Position numbers and translations under genes: made by a program
Assembly (NCBI GenBank): GCA_016287675.1
Contig: JAEFAR010000002.1
Span: forward strand, 1-64,000
Length of the DNA stretch: 64,000 bases
Reading direction: 5' to 3'
Source: Lachnospiraceae bacterium
GTDB lineage: Bacteria > Bacillota > Clostridia > Lachnospirales > Lachnospiraceae
Notes under the pieces: model-generated
Told to the model about the DNA's origin: nothing
The model's database searches: none
What the model saw: only the letters and a program-made list of their open reading frames with translations
Part shown: positions 43,995 to 52,510 of the stretch, in pieces
How positions within the stretch are numbered: position 1 is the stretch's first letter
Layout: each line of letters begins with the position of its first letter

Positions 43995-44462
43995 ATGGCA
44001 GCAATCAGAGCGGAACAAATCAACCCTTTCCTTATATCTGCCAAGCAGGTTATGCAACAGGTCTGCATGGTTGATATAAAATTTGGGAAAATTGAGAAGA
44101 CAGACTTTAAGCTTGATGGAAATCCGATGCTTATTATGCTTGGTATTACCGGAGAACTTTGCGGACAGGCATGTTTCGTTATGGACATTGAAATTGCAAA
44201 AAAGATCGCATCAAAGATGATGATGGGAATGCCCGTAAATGAATTTGACGATATGGCGAGAAGTGCCATTTCGGAGCTCGGAAACATGGTCATGGGTAAT
44301 GCTGCGACCATCCTTTCAAACAACAATGTTATGATCGACATCACACCGCCGACCATCATTACGGGAACTACGACTATCGAATCCCCTGACAGCACTATGT
44401 TTAAAGTGCCGCTGATCTATGAGAACCTGGAAGTAATGCTTTGCTTCATGTTCAAGAATTAA
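43995..44462 (+). CDS. cheX: CheX-type CheY-P phosphatase
   Basis: The 155 residues form one CheX domain. The active helix ARSAISELGNMVMGNA carries the E..N dephosphorylation motif, and ITPPTIITG is the following conserved strand. It is monocistronic, with its own promoter and terminator, 2.9 kb past the end of the fla/che operon. With CheC and FliY it makes a third E..N phosphatase in the window. Confidence 0.93.
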   Translation: MAAIRAEQINPFLISAKQVMQQVCMVDIKFGKIEKTDFKLDGNPMLIMLGITGELCGQACFVMDIEIAKKIASKMMMGMPVNEFDDMARSAISELGNMVMGNAATILSNNNVMIDITPPTIITGTTTIESPDSTMFKVPLIYENLEVMLCFMFKN

Positions 44463-44476
44463 ACTGAATACTATTA

Positions 44477-44505
44477 TGGCTGCATTTAAAAGCAGCCATT
44501 TTTTT
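44477..44505 (+). terminator. cheX intrinsic terminator
   Basis: TGGCTGC (44477-44483) pairs with GCAGCCA (44492-44498) around an 8-base loop, followed by seven T residues. Confidence 0.92.
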
Positions 44506-44550
44506 GTTGTCAATGGACGGAGCCCTATAGTGTAAGGCCGCGGGTTGCGA

Positions 44551-44621
44551 AACGTAATATCTTTTAGCACCTTGCATATCTGTGAACAGTAACCTTTTGC
44601 TAAATGTTGCGTTACCACGTT
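44551..44621. other. Intergenic segment with nested inverted repeats
   Basis: Between the cheX terminator and the promoter of the next gene, three complementarities are nested: AACGTAA with TTACCACGTT (small bulge), TTTAGCA (44563-44569) with TGCTAAA (44598-44604), and CTGT/ACAG (44580-44589). No promoter, T-run or ORF is evident. It could be a small RNA or a repeat-element relic; the strand is unknown. Confidence 0.35.
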
Positions 44622-44631
44622 AAAATATGTA

Positions 44632-44659
44632 TTGATTTTCTTTGAAAAACATATATAAT
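44632..44659 (+). promoter_or_regulatory. sigma-A promoter of the aconitase-family gene
   Basis: TTGATT (44632-44637) and TATAAT (44654-44659) are 16 bases apart, about 38 bases before the GTG start codon. Confidence 0.75.
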
Positions 44660-44696
44660 CTTAAAACATAGGTTTAGAAAAAACAGGAGGCAGAAA

Positions 44697-46997
44697 GTGA
44701 TCAATCTTTTTAAAAACGGTGCTTATGTTTTTGGCGGAAATAACGTGGTTTCCGAAGAGGAGATCGGACAGCTTTACTCAAAGTACACAAATGCTGTTCC
44801 GAACAAGGAAGAAGCAAAGAAGAACACCTTAAGCTACAGCATATTAAAAAATCACAATACATCCGATAACATGGAGAAGCTTAAGATCAAATTCGACAAG
44901 CTTACTTCTCATGATATTACATTTGTGGGCATTATCCAGACAGCTCGTGCCAGCGGACTCGAAAAGTTCCCTGTACCCTATGTTCTGACCAACTGCCACA
45001 ATTCCCTTTGCGCCGTGGGAGGAACGATCAATGAAGACGATCACATGTTCGGTCTTTCCTGTGCAAAAAAGTACGGCGGTATTTATGTTCCCCCTCATCA
45101 GGCTGTTATCCATCAGTTTGCCAGAGAAATGCTGGCTGAAAGCGGTAAGATGATCCTGGGCTCCGATTCCCACACCCGCTACGGTGCCCTGGGAACGATG
45201 GCCATAGGAGAAGGCGGACCGGAGCTTGTTAAGCAGCTCCTTGACAAGACCTACGACATTAACATGCCAAAAGTTGTGGGTGTACATATGACCGGAAAAC
45301 TCAGAAAAGGAGTGGGACCTCAGGACGTGGCTCTGGCCATCATCGGAAAAGTGTTTGCCAACGGTTACGTTAACAACAAGGTCATGGAGTTCTTCGGAGA
45401 CGGTGTAAATTCCTTGACGGTAGATGAAAGGATCGGTGTGGATGTAATGACCACCGAGACCACCTGTCTTTCTTCCGTATGGATTACAGACAGCAAGGTT
45501 AAAGATTTCTACGAGCTTCACAAGCGCCCTCAGGGCTTTAAAGAAATGCAGCTTCCGGAAGTGGTTTACTACGACGGCCTGATCGATATAGATCTTTCCG
45601 AGATCAAGCCCATGATAGCAATGCCTTTCCATCCCAGCAACACTTACACCATTGATGAAGTCAATGAAAATCCCGGAGACATTTTAAGGGAAGTGGAAAA
45701 GAGAGCTGCTGTTTCTCTTGACAACAATAAGATCAAATTCAATCTTACGGATAAGATCAGGGACGGCAGGATCTACGTGGATCAGGGCGTTATCGCAGGA
45801 TGTGCCGGCGGCGGTTTTGAAAACATATGCGCGGCTGCTGACATTCTTGACGGTAAATACATCGGAAACAATGAGTTTTCATTAAGTGTTTATCCTGCTT
45901 CACAGCCCATCATGATGGAACTTGTAAAGAACGGGACCATTGCAAAGCTCATGGAAACCGGTGCCACCATCCGTACAGCTTTCTGCGGACCATGCTTCGG
46001 AGCGGGAGATGTACCTGCAAATAACGGCTTCTCAATCCGTCACTCCACAAGAAACTTCCCCAATCGTGAGGGAAGCAAGGTTACCAACGGACAGATCGCG
46101 TCAGTTGCACTTATGGATGCCCGTTCAATTGCGGCAACAGCGGCAAACAAGGGCTATCTTACCAGTGCGGAGAGCTTTGAAGGTGATTTCTCAAGACCTG
46201 TTTACCACTTTGATTCGGCTATATATGAGAATCGTGTTTACAACGGCTGGGGCAAGGCAGACCCTACAGCGGAAGTCAAGTTCGGCCCCGGCATCGTAGA
46301 CTGGCCGAAGATGTGCAGTCTGGAAGACGATATGGTGCTTCGTGTGGCTTCCGTTATCAATGATCCCGTAACTACAACGGATGAACTGATCCCTTCAGGA
46401 GAAACCTCATCCTTCAGATCCAATCCTCTGGGACTTGCGGAGTTCACTCTTTCAAGAAAGGATCCCAAGTATGTGGGACGTGCGAAAGAGATCCAGAAGG
46501 CAGAAAAGGCAAGATGGGAAGCAAAGAGCCCCGAAGACATCTATTCCGCACTTGAAGAGACAAAGCCCGTTATGGAAGTTCTCAAAGAACGCTTCGGGAT
46601 CGATCCTTTAAAGGTGGAGATCGGCAGCGTGATCTATGCGGTAAAGCCCGGAGACGGAAGTGCGAGGGAACAGGCTGCATCCTGCCAGAAAGTTCTTGGC
46701 GGACTTGCAAACATAGCAAAAGAATACGCAACTAAGAGATATCGTTCAAATCTCATTAACTGGGGCATGATACCTTTCATTTTCGAAGACAAAGTTCCTT
46801 TTGAGATTGGAGATTACATCTTTGTTCAGGGCATCAGAGACGCCATCGTAAACAAAAAGTCGGAGATCAAAGCCTACATCGTAAACAAGGAATTAAAAGA
46901 GTTCACGTTGAAGATCGGAGAGCTGACCAACGACGAAAGAGATATCATTGCAAAGGGCTGTCTCATAAATTATTACAGGTCCTTTGGAAAGAATTGA
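44697..46997 (+). CDS. Aconitase-family hydratase (YbhJ-like)
   Basis: The 766-residue protein belongs to the aconitase superfamily, whose [4Fe-4S] enzymes isomerise hydroxy acids such as citrate. Cluster cysteines are seen at Cys369 (AGCAGG), Cys430 and Cys433 (FCGPCFG). Further active-site blocks are [21 protein letters not shown] and the swivel-domain [10 protein letters not shown]. That last block has Ala where classical aconitases have the second Ser, so the substrate may differ. The layout and length resemble the uncharacterised E. coli YbhJ. It starts with GTG 44697 behind AGGAGG and is monocistronic. Confidence 0.88.
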   Translation: MINLFKNGAYVFGGNNVVSEEEIGQLYSKYTNAVPNKEEAKKNTLSYSILKNHNTSDNMEKLKIKFDKLTSHDITFVGIIQTARASGLEKFPVPYVLTNCHNSLCAVGGTINEDDHMFGLSCAKKYGGIYVPPHQAVIHQFAREMLAESGKMILGSDSHTRYGALGTMAIGEGGPELVKQLLDKTYDINMPKVVGVHMTGKLRKGVGPQDVALAIIGKVFANGYVNNKVMEFFGDGVNSLTVDERIGVDVMTTETTCLSSVWITDSKVKDFYELHKRPQGFKEMQLPEVVYYDGLIDIDLSEIKPMIAMPFHPSNTYTIDEVNENPGDILREVEKRAAVSLDNNKIKFNLTDKIRDGRIYVDQGVIAGCAGGGFENICAAADILDGKYIGNNEFSLSVYPASQPIMMELVKNGTIAKLMETGATIRTAFCGPCFGAGDVPANNGFSIRHSTRNFPNREGSKVTNGQIASVALMDARSIAATAANKGYLTSAESFEGDFSRPVYHFDSAIYENRVYNGWGKADPTAEVKFGPGIVDWPKMCSLEDDMVLRVASVINDPVTTTDELIPSGETSSFRSNPLGLAEFTLSRKDPKYVGRAKEIQKAEKARWEAKSPEDIYSALEETKPVMEVLKERFGIDPLKVEIGSVIYAVKPGDGSAREQAASCQKVLGGLANIAKEYATKRYRSNLINWGMIPFIFEDKVPFEIGDYIFVQGIRDAIVNKKSEIKAYIVNKELKEFTLKIGELTNDERDIIAKGCLINYYRSFGKN

Positions 46998-47006
46998 TAA
47001 GATTAA

Positions 47007-47042
47007 AATCCCGGAGCAATTAAATGCTCCGGGATTTTTTGG
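47007..47042. terminator. Bidirectional terminator between convergent genes
   Basis: AAATCCCGGAGCA (47007-47019) and TGCTCCGGGATTT (47026-47038) form a 13-bp stem with a 6-base loop. T residues follow on the plus strand, and A residues precede the stem (T on the minus strand), so it can stop both the hydratase gene and the minus-strand gene ending at 47051. Confidence 0.92.
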
Positions 47043-47050
47043 TTAGTTGT

Positions 47051-49750
47051 TTATTTAAGTTTGATATACATGGCAGGGCGGATGCCGTTTTTGTTCGAGG
47101 CCACAGGGGCACCGTCGGTGTCCACATTTCCGTAGCCTGTAACATACATTGCATAGCTTTTTGCGTCATTTTTTCCGGGTGATCTAAGCCACCAGCCCGA
47201 AGCATACCTTCCCTCTGCGGTCAATTCCGTATCGGTGCTCTGAATGGAATAATATGAATATACTGTTCTTGAGGAAAGACGGTTGATATCACGGGTGGTA
47301 TTATCACTGTTAAAACCGTATGCTTTATTGGTTACTTCATCATAGGATAACAGGAAGATCTTATCTGTTGTGTTTTTGCCGCCGGCTGTTCCTGTCAACG
47401 GATTATCAGCATTCTTTATTGTCTTTGCTTTGATGAGATTCTTTTCGGTCTCACAGAATGCCTTATCCAAAAAGTCTTCATTCAGCCACCTGCGTAATGT
47501 ACAGTCAGCCCAGGTTACATTGTTCCCGCTATTATTCGCGGAGTCGTACTTGGACTGCTCAAGTATGTACTTGCTGATTACAAAAAGCTCGCTGTTATTG
47601 TTGGACAGAACGATCCATTCAATGTCTTCTTCGCCGTTTCTGATATTGTTATCCTGTTCGTAGGTTCCGAATGTGAATACGTCTCCATTTTTTAACCCGG
47701 CAAGTGTTTTTTGTATTTGAGTCTGAGACGGTGCATCAGTTGCAGCAGACTTGTTCAGAGTGCTCAGATCGATATACATTGCAGGACGAACTATATAGTC
47801 ATTTTCATAATAGATCCTTGCAACATCGGGGGAAGACCCGGGATAATCATCTCTTACTTTTAGCGCAAGAGATGATCCTGCTATCTTCAGATGTGTGTTT
47901 CGGGTCCACCACCAGTACTGCATACCGGTTTTAATATGAGTTTTTGCATAAGCAGTCGGCTCGCATATGTGAGTATCCCTAAACTCTGAAGAACCTGAGA
48001 AACCATACGATCTTTCCTCGGCTTCATCCACGGATAATAAAAATACCTTATCTTTTGTATCAGGTTCGTTTTTCACATGAACAATACTGCTGGTGTTGGA
48101 ATGATTTCTTATGGTCTTTGTCTTTAGCAATTTTTTCTCATCTTTACTGAAGGATGAATTATAGAAATCTCCGTTCAACCATTTGCGGATAGTACTGTCA
48201 GCCCATGTCGTATTGCTTGAGGTTTTGTTAAACGGCATGCTTTCCAGACCGTAACGGCTCATTACAAAAAGCTCATTGTTCTTGTTGGAAAGAACCACCC
48301 ATTCGATGGGCTCCTTGCCGTTCTTTGCATTGCAATCCTGTTCAAAGGTACCAAGATAGAAGGTATCACCTGTTACAAGCTTTGAAACATCCAGATCAAA
48401 CAGATATGCGGGGCCATGAGTTGGTGTAGGTGTTGCCGTATACTTTGGCGTAGGTGATGATGTGGGTTTTGGTGTTGGCGTAGGCGATGGTGTAAAGGTC
48501 GGTGTGGGAGTGGGGGTGGGCGTGCTCAAGTTGTTGAGACTTATACATAAGGCAGGACGCATGGCAACGGAACTTTCGTATGATCCGTAGTAGCCGTCGT
48601 AAGAAACATGACCATCCTGCATAACATACATTACATATTGTCCGACGATGCCCGGAGAACGAAGCCACCAGATACAGGAAGGTTTTCCTTCGGATGTTTC
48701 GGATTTGGCTATAATAGAAGCTCCCAAAGCCCCTGCATATTCTGTGTATGAGCAGCGGCGGCGGATGTCGGAAGCGTTGTGATCGGTGAAAAATCCGTAT
48801 TTGGGATTTATCATGTCATTGAAAGAGAGAAGAAAGACTTTGTCTTTTGTATCTTTGCCTCCTTCAATACCATATTCGGGATTGTCATAGTTCTTAAGAT
48901 CTTTTGTTAGGATACGGGCTTTTTCATCTTTATTGAATGCGGTATTTAAGAATTCTTCATTCAGCCATTTGCGTAATGTACAGTCGGCCCATGTGATATC
49001 ACCGGATTCCTCATTGTATTTTTTGATGTCGAGCACATATTTGCTTAAAACAAAGAGCTCGTTATCTTCATTTGAGAGGACTATCCATTCAATAGGCTCC
49101 ATTCCGTTAGTAAGATCGTTATCCTGTTCGTATGAGCCGAATCTGAAATGATCCCCGGGTTTTAATGCGGACAGGTCGACAACAGGGGTGGGAGTGGCGG
49201 GAGATGAAGTCGGGCTTGAAGAGGGTGTTGCTCCTGCATAAGGATTTGTGCCTTCGGAGTTTGAGGTACCTGCTGAGGGCGTTGAAGTTACATAAGGGGT
49301 GGTACCTGCGTAAGGCGTTGTATATGCATATGGTGTGGGACTGACAGAGGGTTTGGGGCTTGCGGTAGGTGTTGCACCTGCTTGTTTCGGCACCGGAGTA
49401 TATGGCGGATCATCAGGTTCGTCCTCGATCATCCATTCAAGATCCGTCCCAGCAGCGTATATTAACACAGGCATTTCAAAAGGCTCATCCGGCATCGAAG
49501 GGACCTCGGTGGGAACGGATGAGGGGGAGTTTGTGGGGACGTATGTGGGAAAGAAAGTGGATGTGGGAACGTTTGTGACCGTCGGAGTATTTGTTGCTTC
49601 AGGCTCGACGGTTAATGATGCGATCACAGAAGGAGTGGGTGAAGGTACAGCCTCGTCTCTGTTTTTAACGCTTCTTCGGAGCATCAGGATTATAAATAAT
49701 GCTGCTGCAATCAGCAAAATAATGATTGGTAATAGTAATTTTTTTTTCAT
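47051..49750 (-). CDS. Membrane-anchored surface protein with three DUF6273 domains
   Basis: The only minus-strand gene. The 899 residues start with a signal-anchor helix (about 3-25), then a Pro/Thr/Ser/Val-rich outer linker (about 35-185). Three domains of about 200-250 residues follow (about 188-420, 447-672 and 680-899), the second preceded by another PTPTPT linker. Each has the DUF6273 marks: FGSYEQDN-like start, IEWIVLSN..NELFV, WADCTLRKWLNE, KDKVFLLS and, in copies 1 and 3, WWLRSPG with a MRPA or IRPA end. Copy 2 has WWWTRNTHL and a VRPA end. Likely extracellular; ligand unknown. Confidence 0.85.
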   Translation of the reverse strand: MKKKLLLPIIILLIAAALFIILMLRRSVKNRDEAVPSPTPSVIASLTVEPEATNTPTVTNVPTSTFFPTYVPTNSPSSVPTEVPSMPDEPFEMPVLIYAAGTDLEWMIEDEPDDPPYTPVPKQAGATPTASPKPSVSPTPYAYTTPYAGTTPYVTSTPSAGTSNSEGTNPYAGATPSSSPTSSPATPTPVVDLSALKPGDHFRFGSYEQDNDLTNGMEPIEWIVLSNEDNELFVLSKYVLDIKKYNEESGDITWADCTLRKWLNEEFLNTAFNKDEKARILTKDLKNYDNPEYGIEGGKDTKDKVFLLSFNDMINPKYGFFTDHNASDIRRRCSYTEYAGALGASIIAKSETSEGKPSCIWWLRSPGIVGQYVMYVMQDGHVSYDGYYGSYESSVAMRPALCISLNNLSTPTPTPTPTFTPSPTPTPKPTSSPTPKYTATPTPTHGPAYLFDLDVSKLVTGDTFYLGTFEQDCNAKNGKEPIEWVVLSNKNNELFVMSRYGLESMPFNKTSSNTTWADSTIRKWLNGDFYNSSFSKDEKKLLKTKTIRNHSNTSSIVHVKNEPDTKDKVFLLSVDEAEERSYGFSGSSEFRDTHICEPTAYAKTHIKTGMQYWWWTRNTHLKIAGSSLALKVRDDYPGSSPDVARIYYENDYIVRPAMYIDLSTLNKSAATDAPSQTQIQKTLAGLKNGDVFTFGTYEQDNNIRNGEEDIEWIVLSNNNSELFVISKYILEQSKYDSANNSGNNVTWADCTLRRWLNEDFLDKAFCETEKNLIKAKTIKNADNPLTGTAGGKNTTDKIFLLSYDEVTNKAYGFNSDNTTRDINRLSSRTVYSYYSIQSTDTELTAEGRYASGWWLRSPGKNDAKSYAMYVTGYGNVDTDGAPVASNKNGIRPAMYIKLK

Positions 49751-49782
49751 ATCACACCTGCCTTTCAGAATAGTACAAGTGT

Positions 49783-49791
49783 ATTATAACA
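49783..49791 (-). promoter_or_regulatory. Extended -10 promoter of the DUF6273 surface-protein gene
   Basis: On the minus strand TGT-TATAAT (49791-49783) lies about 33 bases before the ATG at 49750. No good -35 is seen. GGCAGGTG is the ribosome site. It diverges from the rpsU promoter. Confidence 0.55.
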
Positions 49792-49833
49792 TATTTTAAA
49801 GCTTTGACTTTTTATAAAAATATAAATTTTAGG

Positions 49834-49861
49834 TTGACTGATTGAAATTTTATGTTATAAT
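49834..49861 (+). promoter_or_regulatory. sigma-A promoter of rpsU
   Basis: TTGACT (49834-49839) and TATAAT (49856-49861) are 16 bases apart, leaving a leader of about 68 bases. Confidence 0.8.
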
Positions 49862-49936
49862 AGCGAAAGTGCTTTTATAGATACCCATTCAGTTGGTGTA
49901 GGCACAGACTATCCAACCGGAGGGAGGGATAACAAG

Positions 49937-50113
49937 ATGTCAAACGTAATCGTAAAAGAAAATGAATCACTGGACAGCGCTCTTCGCAGATTCAAGAGAA
50001 ACTGCGCAAAGGCCGGCATTCAGCAGGAGATTCGTAAGCGTGAGCATTACGAGAAGCCCAGCGTAAGACGTAAGAAGAAGTCCGAAGCTGCTCGTAAGCG
50101 CAAATTCAAATAG
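49937..50113 (+). CDS. rpsU: 30S ribosomal protein S21
   Basis: The 58-residue basic protein shows the S21 pattern: [20 protein letters not shown], then [20 protein letters not shown] and the Lys/Arg tail [11 protein letters not shown]. The start ATG lies behind GGAGGGAGG. It is transcribed alone, between its own promoter and terminator, next to a divergent surface-protein gene. S21 helps translation initiation on the 30S subunit. Confidence 0.97.
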   Translation: MSNVIVKENESLDSALRRFKRNCAKAGIQQEIRKREHYEKPSVRRKKKSEAARKRKFK

Positions 50114-50132
50114 TAGTTTACTTACAGCAATT

Positions 50133-50164
50133 AATCCCATGATTTTCGGATCATGGGATTTTTT
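50133..50164 (+). terminator. rpsU intrinsic terminator
   Basis: AATCCCATGAT (50133-50143) pairs with ATCATGGGATT (50150-50160) around TTTCGG, followed by a run of six T residues. Confidence 0.93.
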
Positions 50165-50230
50165 CTGTTGTAAAGATGAATTTTTTACCCTTACTATTTT
50201 TATTTTATTCTTTTATATGTATATCTATTG

Positions 50231-50239
50231 TGCTATAAT
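50231..50239 (+). promoter_or_regulatory. Extended -10 promoter of the GGDEF-phoH-miaB operon
   Basis: TGC-TATAAT (50231-50239) lies about 70 bases before the GGDEF gene. The -35 region is T-rich without a clear hexamer. Confidence 0.55.
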
Positions 50240-50311
50240 CAGACTTAAAGTGGGTTAGTATAGGATAATCAGGGCTTAATTGTTTTTGGGCGTTTACAAA
50301 GAGGAGATTTT

Positions 50312-51484
50312 ATGGGGTACAGACTTGAAGTCGATTTGATCTGCATAATACTGATGCAATGGATAATCCGCAGATTATTGAAAGACAAGGACGAGAGAAA
50401 ATCTCAAAGGTCTTTTCTCTATCTTGTCTATTCGCTGTCCGTTACTTGTGCTGCGGATGCTTTTTGCGCCCTTGTGGAAGGGACCATGGGACACGGATGG
50501 TACATCCTTAATCAGGTCCTTACATGTCTGTTCATCTGTATGATGGTGATCACATCTTATATGTGGCTGGTTTACAGCACCACATTTACAAGATCCAAAA
50601 AACTACTGAATCAGGATAACATCTGGGGTTACAGAGTACCTCTTTTTGCTGCTCTGATCCTCACCATACTATCTCCCTGGGGCGGTATCATATACACCGT
50701 TTCCAAAGCAACCAATTATGCTACGGCAGGGTATCTGAGCTTTGTGATCTTTATCGTTCCCGGCTTTTACATCGTTATGGCTGCTGTTCAGCTGATCATA
50801 GCTTTTATTTACGATCCTGAGACGAAGACGGTGTTAAGCCTGGAAACAATCATCCTTTTTATTGCACTTCCCATATTTACGTTACTCCTGACCCTTTTAT
50901 TTGACACGGTCAGCACCACGATCCCCGCATTTTCACTCATCCTTGCTGCTGTCTGCTTCGACATTCAGATAGGACACATTTCAACCGACGGACTTACGGG
51001 ACTCAACAACAAGAGACAGTTCCTTCAGTTCATAAACTCCTGTCTGACCGAGCCTCCCGGGCCTTTAAAGACCTATCTTTTTATGATCGACCTGGACTAT
51101 TTTAAACACATTAATGACGAGTACGGTCATAATGAAGGAGACAATGCACTGATCGAGGTGGCGGAGCTCTTGAAAGGCATATGCTGCGGCAGCCAGGGAA
51201 TGTTTCTTGCAAGATACGGCGGTGATGAATTTGTTTTCGTTATCAAGTCAAGGTTCAGTGAAGAGATCATTAACCTGAAACGTGACATCATTAAAGCCAT
51301 AAACGAAAGAAACGAGAGAACCACCAAAAAGTACAAGCTTTCCGTTTCCATAGGCTACGCCGTCTACGAGAACGGAGTTGATACGCTTGAAAGCCTTACG
51401 GCTAAGGCTGATGATATGCTCTATAAAGAAAAAGAACAGCATCACGCAGAAATCGACAAGGATACAGCAAAGGATAAAAGATAG
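50312..51484 (+). CDS. Membrane diguanylate cyclase (GGDEF domain)
   Basis: Predicted to make c-di-GMP from two GTP. The 390 residues start with a sensor of about seven transmembrane helices (up to about residue 225) followed by a GGDEF domain (about 228-380). Conserved are TDGLTGLNNKRQF, FMIDLDYFKHINDEYGHNEGD and the active loop RYGGDEF. The product-inhibition RxxD motif five residues ahead of GGDEF is missing (SQGM there). It begins the operon, and phoH starts 3 bases after its stop. Confidence 0.94.
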   Translation: MGYRLEVDLICIILMQWIIRRLLKDKDERKSQRSFLYLVYSLSVTCAADAFCALVEGTMGHGWYILNQVLTCLFICMMVITSYMWLVYSTTFTRSKKLLNQDNIWGYRVPLFAALILTILSPWGGIIYTVSKATNYATAGYLSFVIFIVPGFYIVMAAVQLIIAFIYDPETKTVLSLETIILFIALPIFTLLLTLLFDTVSTTIPAFSLILAAVCFDIQIGHISTDGLTGLNNKRQFLQFINSCLTEPPGPLKTYLFMIDLDYFKHINDEYGHNEGDNALIEVAELLKGICCGSQGMFLARYGGDEFVFVIKSRFSEEIINLKRDIIKAINERNERTTKKYKLSVSIGYAVYENGVDTLESLTAKADDMLYKEKEQHHAEIDKDTAKDKR

Positions 51485-51487
51485 TAA

Positions 51488-52510
51488 ATGGAAGCAATTA
51501 CTGAAGTCTTACAACTTGAATCTTCTACAATAAAGGAAATATTCGGAGAGCTTGACGGCTTTGCGAAAAAGATAGAAAAAGCATTTAATGTTTCTTTGAT
51601 CTCGAGAGACGGTGAATTAAAGATCATCGGAGATCAGAAAAACACTTCTTCCGTCAGGGAACTGATCCTGTCTGTTGCGGATTCGTTGAAGAAAGGCAAG
51701 GAGATCACCGAGCAGTCCATGAACTATTCCATTGCAATGACCATGGAAAACAAACTGGCTGCCGCTTCTGAAGCCGACAACGACCTTATCTGCTTTACCA
51801 CCATGGGAAAGCCCATTAAGCCGAAGACTATAGGACAGAAGCAATACGTTGATCTGATCAGAAACAAGATGATCGTATTCGGCGTAGGTCCTGCCGGAAC
51901 AGGAAAGACTTATCTGGCTATGGCCATGGCCATCAAGGCTTTTAAAAACGATGAGGTTTCAAGGATCATCCTCACAAGACCTGCCATAGAAGCGGGAGAA
52001 AAGCTGGGCTTCCTTCCGGGAGACCTTCAAAGTAAAGTAGATCCCTATCTGAGACCGCTGTATGATGCACTTTACCAGATCATGGGTGCGGAAAGCTTCC
52101 AGAAGAACATGGAAAAGGGACTCATCGAAGTGGCTCCCCTGGCCTACATGAGAGGCCGTACACTTGACAATGCCTTCATCATTCTTGATGAAGCACAGAA
52201 TACAACTCCTGCTCAGATGAAAATGTTTTTGACGAGAATAGGTTTCGGTTCAAAAGCCATCATCACCGGAGACGCAACCCAAAAGGATCTGCCCTCCGGT
52301 ACGGAGAGCGGACTGGATGTTGCTCTTAAAGTACTGGGCAAGGTGGATGAGATAGGATTTGCAAAGCTTACATCACAGGATGTTGTAAGACATCCTCTTG
52401 TTCAGAAGATTGTAAATGCTTACGAGGATTACGAGAAAAAGGAAAAGAGGAAGGACAGAATTGGAAAAGGCGGTTCAAAAAAACAAACCGGACAAAGAAA
52501 GTCTGATTAA
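51488..52510 (+). CDS. phoH: PhoH-family ATPase
   Basis: RNA-associated P-loop ATPase of the PhoL/PhoH type, 340 residues. The N-terminal part (1-115) holds a short KH-like region; the ATPase core has Walker A GPAGTGKTYLA, the RPAIEAGEKLGFLPGDL block, Walker B FIILDEAQN and ITGDATQKDLP. Neighbouring YbeY acts in RNA maturation, and the phoH-pgpH-ybeY order is conserved in Bacillota. The C-terminus is very Lys-rich and overlaps the next gene. Confidence 0.96.
   Translation: MEAITEVLQLESSTIKEIFGELDGFAKKIEKAFNVSLISRDGELKIIGDQKNTSSVRELILSVADSLKKGKEITEQSMNYSIAMTMENKLAAASEADNDLICFTTMGKPIKPKTIGQKQYVDLIRNKMIVFGVGPAGTGKTYLAMAMAIKAFKNDEVSRIILTRPAIEAGEKLGFLPGDLQSKVDPYLRPLYDALYQIMGAESFQKNMEKGLIEVAPLAYMRGRTLDNAFIILDEAQNTTPAQMKMFLTRIGFGSKAIITGDATQKDLPSGTESGLDVALKVLGKVDEIGFAKLTSQDVVRHPLVQKIVNAYEDYEKKEKRKDRIGKGGSKKQTGQRKSD

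Noticed and set aside
49335-49799. Plus-strand open frame of 154 codons opposite the surface-protein gene
   Set aside because: It is the antisense of Pro/Thr-rich repeats (giving Gly/Val-rich low complexity) and runs into the promoter region.
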